64,000 bases of DNA from Lytechinus pictus (taxonomy: Eukaryota > Echinodermata > Echinoidea > Temnopleuroida > Toxopneustidae), in assembly GCF_037042905.1 (NCBI RefSeq), contig NC_087251.1:45137373-45201372 (forward strand). The letters run 5' to 3'. Below the pieces are notes generated by a model that worked only from the letters and a program-made list of their open reading frames with translations, was not told the DNA's origin and did no database searches. Position numbers and translations under genes: made by a program. This document shows positions 36,009 to 48,735 of the stretch, in pieces. Each line of letters opens with the position of its first letter. Positions within the stretch are counted from its first letter, which is position 1.

Positions 36009-36193
36009 GCACTCACTGCATTTCAAGAGATATCAAATCATTTCCCAAGTTCACATATTTCAAAATACATTTTAAAAACACATCAAGTTATAAGACATTT
36101 GGATTAAAGCTGTATAAAGTATGCTTATTTAAATTTCACATTTTATTCAAGACACAGATGCATATTCACAAAATTATGTTGTTTGATTACTCT

Positions 36194-36199
36194 AATAAA
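36194..36199 (+). promoter_or_regulatory. Possible poly(A) signal of the kinase gene
   Basis: AATAAA, 186 bases after the stop codon at 36008, is the first canonical signal downstream. A cleavage site cannot be located from sequence alone. Confidence 0.45.
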
Positions 36200-39100
36200 T
36201 ATTATATTCAGATAAGTCATGTTTTCAGAATTCCTTGAAATCATGAAAATTATATGCTTCTTTTCATCTTGCATCAAACATGCAGTAGTAACACTAAATG
36301 GCAAAATGAACGAACAAACAATATGTAAAATTATAATTAATTCTTTAAAGTGTAAAAAGAGGGTATCACTTCTCACTTTAATTCAACATCTTATTCACAA
36401 CAAGTTATAAAACGAATATTCGAAAAATAATTAAAAGTCTGAAGAAATTTTGAACATGATTACCAAAAAAGACAAACGGTCTATTCTGTGTTTGGTTCTC
36501 CCTTTGGGTTCTCCCCTATATTACAAAACACATGAATGAATTTTTTTCTGCTCTGAATCATCTCTACGTGCATTATCCAAAGAAAAATTGAATTTTAAAA
36601 AGTATGAAAATTGAAAGTTTAACAAAGCAATTAGCAATGATGTACGTTTCTGATAATTATGAACTTTTTCCACAAAAAAAACCAAACACCTGTACTACAA
36701 ATTACAAATATGAATTTTGACTAAACAGTAGAATTTCGCAGGGAAATTGATTTGATATCTTTTAAAATGCAGTGGAAGGTGAGTATTGTAAATATTCTAT
36801 TGAATACTATTTTACTTTAGAATTCTCATAAAGCTGCTCGATATTACAATTATGATTGATATAGCAGATTGGACAATACAAGGTCCCTAGTTGCATACAT
36901 GTAAAACTTACTATTCGGGTAACATAATTATTCATCCAATGGTAACTACTATGCTAGTATTGCTCAACATTTGATTAAAAGCTAGGTTGATCATTGAACA
37001 TGTGGGGATTACCATTGGATAGCAAATTAATTTTGAAGCAACCGGGTTCTACCCATAAACCATTGCAGTGATATCAAACTTGCTCGTTCAAACGGAAGAA
37101 GTTCTGCAGAATTAAAAAAAAAATCACGGCTTTAGGAAAAAAAATATTGATTTGATTTGTGATCATTCCATTTCCAGTTCGAGTCGGTCAGGGTAATTTG
37201 TATGTAGTCTGCAGCCAAAATATCCTGATCGAAACTTTTACCATCATATTTACTCATCAACTTGTTGAAAGTTAGCTTCATACATGTAAATCAAACCAAG
37301 AAAGGGGCTTTTACAATGGTATGAAAATTCAGGCCACTTTCTTCAAAAGAAATGGTTTACCCAGCAAACTATTAAACGTAAGTATCATATTTCATTGCTA
37401 AAGATCAAATCAGCCGATCGAGAACGATGATCATCATCTGAATTTCCGTTTCAAAGCAAACTAAATATAATGAAAGACAAAATAGTTCGTTGCAACTTGT
37501 AAAATATATACACAAAAATATAATAATAATAAACATGAATCGCTTGATGTCTTAGAAAAATGAAACAAGAATTGATATTGAAATGAAACTAACTGAATAA
37601 ATATTCAGAAGATTTCCATTCACTGTTGATTATACGGAGATGGAGCAATCGGTATCGAAACCGAAGGTAGTCCATCACGGTACAGAGCGGGGTGGGGCTC
37701 TGTACACAGGGGCGGCGCCCGGTTAATTTTGATGGGAGGTTGGGGTGTGAGACGACATTATGAAGATGGCTTTTTTTCTCAATTGAATCAAAAGAAACAT
37801 AGCAATTACTTTTCATTCTCTTCATTTCCCTTCTATTTCTATTTTTACTCTCCCCCAATTTTCACTACTTGAAAAAAAAAATTAGGGGAACACCCCCTGC
37901 CCCGCCCCTTTTATGGTGCCGCCCGGCCTGTCTGTACAAAATGTCGAAGACATGTTTTTCTAACAATTATTATCAAAATTAGGGGAACACCCCCTGCCCG
38001 CCTCTTCTGTGTTGCCGCCCGGCCTGTCTGAACAAAACGTCGAAGACATGTTTTTCTAACAATTATTATTTTCGTAGGGTATGTGTTGTAATGGGTCAGT
38101 CATGAAGTGGACTAAAAATAACTTCTCTCCTTCCTTTTTTAAAGGCTATGGCTATATGAGGAGGAGGAGAAGGGTAATTAGAAAAAAAAAAAAAATTGTC
38201 CAGAGGTGGGATACATGGTGTGTGTGCGCGTGAAAGGGGAAGGTCATTCAGGGGGGCCGTATCATTAACGGACTAGTAGACGTTTCATCCGACTAAGTTT
38301 GCTTAATTCGATAGTTTCCATAGTAACAAGGCTTCCCAACCATTGGAAATCAAGGAAAATGTCACATACAATCATAGGATATAAAGAGTTAGAAATATGT
38401 AATTCCCTTATGATACTTCGTTTACGCATTTTATTATAAGGATTATTTACAAAATTGCACATGCATGGAGGAAAATAGTATGCGTTTACTTCATACATGG
38501 ATTTTTTTTTCCTTCTCCTTCTTTCTTCTTCTTATTCTTCTTTTTCTTTTTTCCCCTCTTCTTCTTCTCATTCTCATTCTCCTCCTCCTCCTCTTCCTCC
38601 TCCTCCCACTCCTTACTATACAAACATGTTTTATCTATCCGGGTTTAATTTTCGAAAGCGTTATATGACTCCTCGTTTAAAACTGTATATGCATATGTTT
38701 TTCTTTTCTTAGAACATAGAAATAAAAAGTAATTAATATCATTTAAAATATGGGTATGTGAGAAACATTTCACGAAAATGCAGAAATAACTTGGCTTATA
38801 TAAGTCTGATTACAGGCTGCTGAACATGAGTTTATAATTTGAAATACTATTTTGGGGGTAGTGGATAATCGAATTAATCCATTTCCTCTAATCCCCTCTC
38901 ACTTACTGGTTATTAACAATCCGATCATTGATTACGGATCTATTGGGTGCTAATGGTGTAATGAATGACGACAACAGTTAGACATCAGTCTGCTTCGCTC
39001 AGCATCAAATGACCCCCCGCCCAACTTCCCCAAAATATAAAATGGTGTAAAACAGTTATAATTATTATCATAAAGAAAAAAATACATGAAAATTCAAAGG

Positions 39101-39225
39101 GAAAAAAATAGGGAGAATATCAAACGAAAAGCAATTTAAAACAAAAATGTATTTTTCATCATCAAGAATTCAGAGAATCGAAGGGAAATTAAACTTTTCT
39201 GGAAAGAAAAACTTATGATATTAAG
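36200..39225. other. Gene-free stretch with a 96-bp tandem duplication
   Basis: At about 37880-37976 and 37977-38070 the same about 96-bp segment occurs twice head to tail (AGGGGAACACCCCCTGCC, GCCGCCCGGCCTGTCTG, CGAAGACATGTTTTTCTAAC). Pyrimidine-rich CTT/CTC sequence fills 38508-38610. The remainder is AT-rich with no supported gene. Confidence 0.5.
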
Positions 39226-39700
39226 TGAATGAATGAATGAATGAATTTATTTATTAACCAATGCAATGATAATAACAATTTACAAGTTTACAGCCAATTA
39301 GTTATGAATACATAGAAAAGCAAGGATAATAGGAACCAGAAAATAGCATGAATGCTAGTCAAGTCTGGCCCCTTCTAGTTTAGGCAGATAGAAATATGTT
39401 TTTTAACTTGTTAGTTAAGAATAAACAATCGTGAGTTTACTAAATATACTCTGTAATATATTTATAAACAATGCCTACATAACAATTAAACAAAAAATAA
39501 CAGTATTTAAATATGGAAGATATATAAATGATAACAAAAATACCGTATAGATGATAACACAAAATTATTTTTCCAACAGATGTTCAACAACAGCTTTACG
39601 AAAACTTGACCTTGATGGTTTCTTTCTGATTATGATAGGTAGCTCATTCCAAGAAGTTGTGCTTACATAAGATAAACTCCTTTCCCAAGCTTTTCAATCA
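39226..39700 (-). mobile_element. Non-LTR retrotransposon 3' fragment
   Basis: On the minus strand a short frame reads WERSLSYVSTTSWNELPIII, then a Lys/Pro/Ser linker, then FRKAVVEHLLEK and a stop (TAA at 39565-39567). This is the usual last segment of CR1/jockey/L2-type ORF2 proteins (W-N-x-L-P, then F-K/R-x-x-L/V). A 3' untranslated part follows and ends in an (ATTC)n/(AAAT)n tail at about 39226-39250. An upstream in-frame stop (near 39697) and no further homology show it is heavily truncated and dead. Confidence 0.65.
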
Positions 39701-40179
39701 ATATTCGCAGTAGAACAAAATTGCAATTAGATTTCAAAAGGGTGTTTATTTTTTCTGAAAAGTTTATAGCAATCAATTTCCTCATAATTTTATGTCCATG
39801 TTTGAAGTACCTTAAAGGTTTCAAAATAATATAGGACAAAGAAAGATTCTGAATTTTACAAAAGTGTATTATTACCCACAGATACCCCTCGCCTGTCATA
39901 CCTGTGATGTGAGTCTGTTACCTTGTAAATGACAAACGGCTTCTCTGTGAGGAGGATCGAAAAGGTATAGGAGCAAGAAGGGGATTAATAAAGTACATGA
40001 GAACTATTCCCCAATGATTAAAACAAGGTTCTCATCGTACTATAATGAGGTACTATTTATCATAGCAATCGTTGTCATGGAGCAGTGATATCATGTCCTT
40101 AAAAATCATAATGTATTGGATTTAAACAATGATAATTCAATTTCAATAACTTCACATTATATACGTTGACATTTACGTA
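39701..40179. other. AT-rich sequence, possibly more of the LINE remnant
   Basis: A 78-codon minus-strand frame overlaps the LINE fragment in a different frame (39663-39899) and may be frameshifted element sequence. No motif is clear enough to say so. Confidence 0.3.
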
Positions 40180-40432
40180 ATGAAATTGGCGTAAAAAATA
40201 GGGGGCACAAAACGAGGTATAGGGAAAAGGTCTAAAAAGTAGCGAACGAGCAAAAAAGTTGACGGTTTAATTGAAACTATAATTTCATAAAAATAGTCAG
40301 AAAATAATATCATATTTCACACTTATTTATTTTCTCCTTATTTTTTCTTGGTGGTGGGATTTTTTTTGTGAAGGGAGTGGTACTCTAGTTCATCAGCCCC
40401 CTCCCTTCTACGCCAGTGGAGTATTCGTTGGT
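40180..40432 (+). repeat. Dispersed repeat family A, copy 3
   Basis: Starts near TTGGCGTAAAAAATAGGGGG, contains AGTAGCGAACGAGCAAAAAA, an AT-rich middle with 'atatcatatttcacac', TTTTTTCTTGGTGGTGGGAT, and ends CAGCCCCCTCCC...ACGCCAGTGG. The order of parts matches 13873-14135. The ends TGGCGTA and TACGCCA form short inverted termini. Confidence 0.6.
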
Positions 40433-40655
40433 ACGGTAAGGAGAATAGATTCACACAATTTAGATTCACAAGTTAATGATAGTATATCTCCAATTGTATC
40501 ATGGTCAGACGACGGAAGAAATTGAGAGAAACTCAGAAAAAAGATGACCCCGCCCACTCCCATCCATCAAATAAGGAATTCAGTGAATGGCTTCAAGCAG
40601 ATATATATTTGATAATATTTCTGTAATGATATCGGTAATGATAAGTTCATGAATG

Positions 40656-40664
40656 ATTATTATC

Positions 40665-40696
<32 letters not shown>

Positions 40697-40742
40697 CGTC
40701 GTCGTCATCATCATCATTACCATCATCATCATCATCATCTAA
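40656..40742. repeat. (ATC)n trinucleotide microsatellite
   Basis: About 85 bp of nearly pure ATC repeats with CGTCGTCGT in the middle. Related (ATT)n/(ATC)n runs lie at about 41111-41151 and 41727-41776. Confidence 0.9.
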
Positions 40743-42768
40743 CATGAATATGTCGAAAGAAAGACTTGAGCAGCATGTGTATGACCATGATGACTGAAAA
40801 TTATTTTAGACACCTAGGTGCCGACAGAGAACTCTATAATGATCATGATAATGTGCGAAAATTATCACTCAACCGTTATTGTCTCGTCAGTCTCAAGTTG
40901 TCTACCATTTTCTCTTATCCTCATACTGTATGTAAACTTCTAACACTTTGATATAAGTATATATTCCCTACAAAGTATCAAAAGTTTATATCAGCCCTGA
41001 TGTTGTCAGGTCAGATATTTTGTGCAGTTATAATTCATAATTTATTTCATTCCGGTAACTGCCCATGCGTGGATAGAGGGGGGGGGGGGGCTAATTTATG
41101 TTCTTTAAATTATTATTATTGTTATTATTATTATCATCATTATTATCATAATCGTCTTGTTTTTTTTGTTTTTTTTTTGGGGGGGGGGGTCCTCATCAAA
41201 GTTAGTTTAAGTTACAATGTCCCTGTGGGTGGTGAAACGTGTCTTGTTTAGTTATGTGCTTGTATTTTTTGTGGGGGTTGCTTTGTTTTTGTTTGTTTGT
41301 TTGTATTTGCTTGTTATTTTTTTCCCCCTCTCTCACTCTGGTAAATTATGGATCCACCCATGGTTCTGCCTCTGTTCACAAAAAGGAGCAATTGTTCGGC
41401 TGCCTGACGCCAGAAGTGAAAAAACCAAAGTAACTTACTGTTCTCAATAAAACAAAGTATCAATGTAATGCAGGATGTGGCGATGTCACCGATGCTAAAA
41501 ATAGAATGGCAATTCAAAAGTAGTCCTAATATGTTCCGGAAAATGTCACTGCAGTTAAGTTCAGAAAATGTCATATCTTGACGAGCCAAGTATATGACAG
41601 GATAATTATCCCATGCAACATAAGTAATTTTCTTTTAGTTATGAAGACATCGATTTCAAGGGGTGGGGACTGTTGTCATCATGGTCAGTGCTATTGGATC
41701 CCACGATCTGACCATGAGGTCAAACATTATTATTATCATTATTATCATTATTATTATCATTATCATTATTATTATTTGCTTTAATTTCAATCTCCATTTG
41801 AATAAGAAAATGATAACCAACATCATACTACTTTTTTATATATTTTTATTAACTTTTTAGAATGATTCATTAAAATCCCAAAAGACTTAACCCCTTCACT
41901 ACGATACCTATGTGTCACGTGTTCATAGCTCTTTGTCGATGTCATAAGTGACTATGAGCGGAAGTCAAATTAACAGGGGAACAGTGTTAATATGATTATA
42001 TTTACGATTCCTTTGTTATCTAAAGCTAACTGTTGAGAACGTATGGGTTAATACAAACTGAATCACTGGGCAAACAGCCAGCCAGAAGGGGCTCAGAACG
42101 CATTAGACCCATGGAGGATACCATAGCTCCGTGATTAGACCTTGTACAAGCAATATAAACTATCTGATTAGTGGGTAGAAAGTTTTTTCAATCACGCCCT
42201 GCTATATGCTTATTGGCCGACTACAGAGATTTAGGAAGTCTCTATAAACACCATGAAAAAATGATTTCTGACCAGATCAGAGCGGATTGTTGATTCAGAA
42301 AGACTGGGATACCCGAGTTGAAATTAGTTTTACTGCAGTGCCTTGCAGAACTTGCTTCTCGCTGGGATATCGTATTCGTTTAAATGATTTAAAGAAGAGA
42401 AGAAATATTAGCCTCAGTCTTAGTAATCAAATTACTTTGATTTCATCAAATTATGCGACTGATCGTTTTTATTGAAAGATACTCAACTCGACAAAGGCCT
42501 ACATCAAACTTCGAGATGTATTTCATGTTGGGTTGAATCCTAATACAAAGTTTACCTCCATTGATCTATCTGCGTGGAAATTGGCTGTTATTTATTGCAC
42601 ATATCTCGCGAATCATTTTCTAAGAACACTCTGTTGATTGAGGACCGTCAGAGAGTTTATTTTTATCATCGAATGTTCTTTCGCGATGTTTAGACATCAC
42701 CTCCGCAGTTACATGGGTGAGCGAGATTAATTCCAACCGGACATCTCTATTTCGACCATTTCGACTCC
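40743..42768. other. Gene-free stretch upstream of the coiled-coil gene
   Basis: Contains a G13 run at about 41078-41090, a T-run/G-run junction at about 41161-41189 and several ATT microsatellites. Frames of 60-91 codons cross these and are not credible. The last about 200 bp become richer in CG, consistent with approach to a promoter. Confidence 0.4.
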
Positions 42769-42776
42769 ATATATAT
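42769..42776 (+). promoter_or_regulatory. Possible TATA box of the coiled-coil gene
   Basis: TATATAT lies about 150 bases upstream of the start codon at 42927, within a region of rising GC content. If used it would place transcription start near 42800 and give a short 5' untranslated leader. Sequence evidence alone is weak. Confidence 0.3.
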
Positions 42777-42926
42777 CAAGACCCGGACGAACGTCATATT
42801 CGGCGTTCAATCTCTGACCTGTCATTGACGGCTGTCAGATTCATTCCGCTCGGCACCTATACCTGATTTTTAGGAGAGCAACGCGTTCACCCAAAACAAG
42901 CAAAACGCGTTCACGTTTATAAGGCG

Positions 42927-44054
42927 ATGCTCGCAGAAACGACCTCGGTTCGCAGGAGAGAGAAACCGCCACAGTTCACAGTCGACCGCCGAGCCATGAT
43001 CATCGAACGCACCATGCAGCAGCCCCCGCCGCCAGAGTACGCGACCTTCGTCGAGATGAAACACATGGCGGGAAAAGTGGCTGTTCTCCGGGAGAAAACC
43101 TGGGAGCTCTACACCAAACAGATGACCTTGGAGAAGAGTTTCACCACCACGGGAGATGGTTTCTCGCAGCTGAAGTCCCGAGTGAGTAGCTGCCACTCGG
43201 TGAGCGTCAAGCTTAAGAAAGAGAATTGTGGGATCGAACGTGAGGTGGGTGAACTACGCGGAGGGATGAGAAGTTTGGCAAAGAGAGCCGACACCCTCAA
43301 CAAACGCCTGGATGAAATCGATCAACTTATCCTGATCAGGAAGTCAAGGAATGGCGAAGATTTCAAGAGGTAAGGTTTTTAATATTCATCGATATTTTTT
43401 TTTTTCGATTCTCGTCGTTTACAAACGTGACAACCATATTTGATTCCCATTTAAAAAATAATTTTATGCCGATCTACCTTTTGCCACTTTCACAGTTTTT
43501 CCCCCTCCAAATCCATGTATACCTGCATATTCCCCCCGATATTGTCTTAACATTGAAAATATTGGAAAGCACAGAACTTTCTCATGAACAATGTATTAAT
43601 ATTTTGTGGAGAGTTGAAACAGGAGGGGTCACCACTCTACGAAATATAATTTCCATTGTTTACTTAATTTACAAGATCATTATTGATTTAAGCATACTCG
43701 GTTTGTAGGATAAAACAATCACTGTCTAAAAAAAAATCAACAATGGCGTGGTTGCCAAATAACAATAAAACACCAACGTATATAAATATATATCATATTA
43801 CTCACCATCCTTGCTGATTTCAATATATACAGATTTATTTTTAGTACCTTGCTTTCAAAAGAATCTTGGCTCAACATCTAGTATTTCTTAATCATCTTGT
43901 TGTTCAGTATTGTTTTATAATTTTCATCCTCGGTTATTGTTTGATTGGTCAATGAAACGTGTGATTGTTCTTTGACAGATTTGGACGGATTTTCCCGCCA
44001 ACTGGACAGCGCCTGTCACTGAGGAGGAAAGTTGGCTCATTTTTAGCGACATAG
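42927..44054 (+). CDS. Uncharacterised 172-aa basic coiled-coil protein (2 exons)
   Basis: Exon 1 is 42927-43369, ending AAG AG before GTAAGG. Exon 2 is 43979-44054, after TTTGACAG. The split codon AG+A gives Arg148, and the frame closes at TAG 44052-44054. Exon 1 is distinctly GC-richer than its surroundings and has coding-like codon use. The protein starts with a basic segment (SVRRREKPP, residues 7-15), then a QQPPPPEYATF linker (31-41), then helical heptad-rich stretches at about 42-70 and 80-140, the second with LAKRADTLNKRLDEIDQL (117-134). The short C-terminal tail is basic (FGRIFPPTGQRLSLRRK). There is no signal peptide or membrane span. I do not recognise the family; a small scaffold or cytoskeletal/vesicle-complex subunit is possible, but that is inference. 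A TTTTTAG acceptor-like site about 55 bases before the ATG leaves room for an upstream exon. Confidence 0.75.
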
Positions 44055-44716
44055 ACAAGAAGAACTTTAGAAAGGACTTTCGTCATCAAGACTACATCTT
44101 GGTAATTTATATCGTTGAGACAAATAGGATTGTGGTGTGCAGACATTCAAATTTGAAACGACCAGTGATCTTATTCAAGGTAGGCTGGAAGAAAAGTACA
44201 CAATCATTTAGACGGATGTTCGATTATCTGTTGGCCAGAATCGACTGACTGGACACGCTTGATGCTGTTTCTATGGCAACACGTCAGTTTTAATCTCGCA
44301 CCATCAAAGAGTTTTCGACCAGAATCTGTTTAATAAGTGAGCAGAGCATTTTCCGGCAAGAAAAGGAGGTCCACAGCTTTTTGTTCTTCGAAAGTTATAT
44401 ATTCTTATTTTGTACAATCTAAAGAATATTGTGGTGATGGTTACTTATTGATAACTATTCAATTGTATAATAGACAATAATTTTGCATGCAATTAATACT
44501 TACATCACAAAAAGTCTTTCGATATGTGGTTTGGGCATTGACCTATCGAGAATTTCAAAGATAAAGAGCAACACTCTTCTTTGTAATTTGTTTGATTGTA
44601 TATAATTATGACAAGAATCACTTAACAATATTTTATAATTATTTGAAGTTGTCGCGATGTAATCGCAATAAGAGTGTTTTGAAATTGATTTAAATATGCT
44701 GAAATGAACCTTTGAA

Positions 44717-44722
44717 AATAAA
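44717..44722 (+). promoter_or_regulatory. Possible poly(A) signal of the coiled-coil gene
   Basis: AATAAA, about 660 bases after the stop codon, within AT-rich sequence. Not diagnostic on its own. Confidence 0.3.
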
Positions 44723-47700
44723 GTGAAGAACGCCCTCCAAAGTAACCATAGTAACATAACGTTGGCACACGATTGGAATTGATAGTTGATTTTATGATTC
44801 ACCTTTGGTCTTAAGTGTAGTTTAAACCTCGTTGATTTTTCAAGACATCAAAAAACGTGATACAGGATTTCTTTGCGTGCATTTAGGTTAATGTTAAACC
44901 TCGATTTGTTAAAAAGAACAATAATTACGATTACACCACGTTGTATTATCCGCAGTAATTTATCAGGGCAATATCTCCCTCCCTGTTTAAGAATGAGACA
45001 GAAAGTCCGCATCAAGATTTCTTTTTTACAACAAAGGTAAAAATGTAACTAGGAAAACATTACTCTACAGTTAAGTTCCGTTTGGTCAAGCCATTCGAAT
45101 TTGTTTTACATTGATTGATATTCATTCAGTTCATGATGTCATTTAGGTCATATTTAAAAGAACATAAAAAATGTCAAATCTATCTAACACAATGTAGAAG
45201 AATTCATGATAACTTTATCTAAGTTGTTTGTAACGTACGTGATATAGGTTCTTTCAAGGTCGACGATCTCTGGGCCCTACGGGTTCGATCTAGGGGTGCC
45301 TATGACGTCATGGAGTTGCCAGGCAAAAATTTTCTCGAGTAAAATCAACTTCACACAAGAGTTGAACCGAACGTCTCTTCTCCTCTTCAGGAAAATAAAT
45401 CGAATCAATTGAAAAGAGGAAATTGTGTTACGGATTACGACTACAAATAGCTGCGCCGTGTTGAAAAGTGGTTTATAGTTTGCATGTACAGAGGTGATAA
45501 AGTCAGATTAGCCTGTTTTAATCCTGTGGATCTGAATAAAATACTCTGAAATATAATATGGAGCTGCTGGGTATTGATAAAATTTCTGTTAATTACCACC
45601 TTGCTCAGAAAATTGTTTAAGAGCTGTTCATAGTACGACATTATTGACATGATTGATAGAGGTTTTTCTGAAACCCTTTCCGCATGGAGTGACTTGTACG
45701 TAAAGAAGCATTGACATTAAATATTAGTTATTCCTTAGTTTGTTTGTCTCATGAAATAATGTGCTTGGATTCCATGGAAATATGATAGTTTACTACTCTC
45801 TCTGTCGAAAATTATGTTGTTATTTTTTTTAAATCATCGTATAGCTAATTAGCTGTCTGTATGCCTATACATTATTTTGTTTCTACCCGTATTCTATTGT
45901 ATTTTGTAAAGTGCACAGGTGTATTTAGCGATTATGTCTGTTTAATTTTAATTTGTAAACTCTTCAACAGACGTGCCAAAATTCAAACTGAAATTCTATG
46001 TATGCACTAATATAGAATGCACATTATAGCAAATGACGTCGAATTCGTACTGAGCTATATAAAAAGGGAAGGGGTATTGCGACTAACTATAGGTAAAAGA
46101 GTGATTTTGACAGCAACGAAACTTCGTCAAAACTCTTGTGCCTGTTACAGTGAGTAATTTTTGTGGCATTGTTGCCATGGTTTCCTAATGATCTGTCATT
46201 AGCAGTTGTATTCTATTCCTGTCTTTGTTCTAACCTGACATCTTCTTGTTGGATTTAATCTTGTCCAGGTTAAAACTTAGTAAGATATTTGTCACTTGAT
46301 ATAAAGTTTTGTGTCTGTTCTTATTGAAATTGAATAAAATTTGTTTAGTGTTTCTGTTTCGAACAGGATGGTCCAAGCTAGGTATGAAAATGTGAAACAC
46401 ATGTTCTTTCCTTATGTTCAATTATTCTTCCGACATTTTTTAGGAATCTAGGGGCTAAAAGGAAATGTGGTTATGCTGATTTTAATCAACCAATCCCCAG
46501 AGGTCCTTGCTATTCTCCCCTCCCTGGGCAAATGTTTTTATTATTTTAATGACAGATTCCTGTTTCTTCATCTTCTCTTTGTCTGTATCTTTTTAAGTAT
46601 CATTTTTTTGGGTGTGGTTCTCTTGCCATAATGAGAGTGTTTCTTCCACGCATTTCCAGTTTCAGTTTCAGGTTTGTATTTTTTAAAACTTTATTATTGA
46701 TCAGATTATCCAATTTATGAATACTTGAATACGACTGTGTATAATACGATAGTGAGTATATCATAAAATTGTAAAAATAAGAAAAAATCATAATGCATTA
46801 TATCAAAATGGTTTGTTTCAAAGACGATATCAAAATGGGGTCCGTGTAACTTGAGACGCAAATTAGTTTAAAAATTAAGGGAAGATGTCCGAGTCCATGA
46901 CAAACAATAAAAAAGATTTATATGAAATTTAATATTAATTATACCGTACATCTTTATTTTTCGTGTTTCCAGAGTTTGTAGAGATACGAATTCTTATAGG
47001 GATAAACGGTACCATCTACCACTTCACGCTCTTGCACTCGGCTAGGAATATAATATTACCTTTTTTCTGACAGTTGCGTTCCCGATCTTTTTACGCAACC
47101 GGAAAATGAAATCATAATCTTAATGACTGGGTTGAAGTACGAAGTAGGGCACATCTAAAATTAGGTCAACACTTTTCACTTGGCAAGCATCGATCTGGAA
47201 TTAAATGAAATACGGTGACGAGGCTGAAATACTCTGATAGTATGAAATACGATGGTTTATAATGATTATGAGATAATACACCACCGGATCCAGATGCTAT
47301 ATTAGGCGTATTAATAGTAGAAATATCGAGAGGGCATTTTACAGGAAATAATATATTTAAACATTTAATTTAAATGATGAAGTACTAAATGTCTTGTGGT
47401 CATTATGTTGCACGCTTTTCTGACTGAACCGAAATTCTTTTTGACAAAATGGTGCAATCGTATATGTGAAGAATATACATGATGATGAGGAAAATGCTTG
47501 TATATAGTGTGCAATTGAAATAAAATATGATATTGTAGAGTAAATCGTTTCCTTCTGTGACATATTTATTAAAAAATTAGTTGATTTTGGTACAAATAGA
47601 TATAGATTTGTTCGTGTATAAAAGTTCGTGTCTGGGGAAGAATTTCATTATAAAAATTGCGATTTTCACCAAGAACTGGCTAATGAAGCCCCTGCCTTGC

Positions 47701-47929
47701 TTCTGATTGGCTCAGAAAAAAATATCAGTAAAAGTCGATCACTTTTTGTTTCATGTGCACTCCACCGGTCTGGGAGATAAATACGCAGAATAAAAACTGG
47801 GTTTCAGATATAGTAAAAAAAAATAGTGTATAATATAAAAAATCACAGAGCACTATTATAGTCTCGATGTAAGACTGAGTCATGCATTTTACTTGATACG
47901 AATAATAACTTTAAAATTCTGTAATCAGT
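44723..47929. other. Gene-free AT-rich stretch
   Basis: Read on both strands, only frames of 60-100 codons with no recognisable motif. A GGGTTCGATCTAGG word at about 45280 resembles a B box but has no A box upstream. Nothing else identified. Confidence 0.45.
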
Positions 47930-48245
47930 GGTCCGTATTCTGAAGTCGGGTTTAACTTAACCTCTGGTTTAAAGTTGTGGTTTAAGTATGGGAAGCCAAA
48001 AGTATCAAAATTATTTATTAAGTTGTACGTTTCTTATATATGTTTACTGTGCTCTTTCCTGATTCATCGATGGTGAAGACAATAATCTGTTTATACTTCT
48101 TAGACAATTATGAATGATTTGTGAGCCAAATGAGCTGAAGTATGATATCTCTACTGTTAGTGATTCATGTAACAATTGGCTCTCCATACTTAAACCACAA
48201 CTTTAAACCTGAGTTTAAGTTAAACCTGACTTCAGAATACGGGCC
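47930..48245. mobile_element. MITE with GGYCCGTATTCTGAAGTC ends, copy 1
   Basis: Ends GGTCCGTATTCTGAAGTC and GACTTCAGAATACGGGCC are inverted; arms continue with GGTTTAACTTAA / TTAAGTTAAACC, and a second inverted pair (GGTTTAAAGTTGTGGTTTAA / TTAAACCACAACTTTAAACC) lies inside. A near-identical copy is at 62507-62817. Total about 316 bp, no coding capacity. Confidence 0.9.
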
Positions 48246-48317
48246 AGTGAATTTTTCATTTAATGTAATTTTTCATCTCACTGTAACGTATCTCACGAAT
48301 TCTATTTATATAGAGTG

Positions 48318-48468
48318 GGGCTGAAAGACAGAGATGACGAGGAAAGGAGGTTGGAAAGTAGAAAGAAAGGGGAGAGAGAGAGACGGGAATGGAGGGATGG
48401 AGACGGGGAGAGAGATAAAAGGAAGGGAGAAAGTGATAAAGAGAGAGAGAGAGAGAGGGGGGGGGGGG
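48318..48468. repeat. GA-rich simple sequence
   Basis: Imperfect GAGAGA/GGGA sequence ending in a G10 run. It creates Arg/Glu-rich frames on plus and Ser/Leu-rich frames on minus (145 codons) that are not genes. Confidence 0.85.
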
Positions 48469-48489
48469 TGAGGTTCGGTGTATCTTTGT

Positions 48490-48735
48490 TCACTACCAAA
48501 ACTTTTGCGGGGCGCACAGCACGGCGAGTGCGGCAAAATTTCTTAAAAGTCCCGAGTGAGTGAATCGAGTGAGGAAAAATTTGACCTTTATAAAGTGAAA
48601 ATTTAATTTTGTGATAGATTTTGACATGACAAATAACATCATATCTTGCCCTTTTCCTTTTCTTACTTTTTTTCTTCCCTTTCTTGGTCTTGGAACCTAT
48701 TGAGGGGGCATCCCCCCCCCCCAAGCCCCCATATG
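48490..48735 (+). repeat. Dispersed repeat family A, copy 4
   Basis: Contains a diverged 'gcgagtgcgg...gtgaatcgagtgagg' part, 'gatagattttgacatgacaaa', 'catcatatcttgcccttttcc', TTTCTTGGTCTTGGAACC and a final C-run with CAAGCCCCC. The order matches copies 1-3. Ends are approximate. Confidence 0.5.

Noticed and set aside
35787-36026. Minus-strand frames over the last kinase exon
   Set aside because: Antisense shadows of the kinase coding exon.
45270-45300. B-box-like GGGTTCGATC
   Set aside because: No A box or tRNA fold around it.
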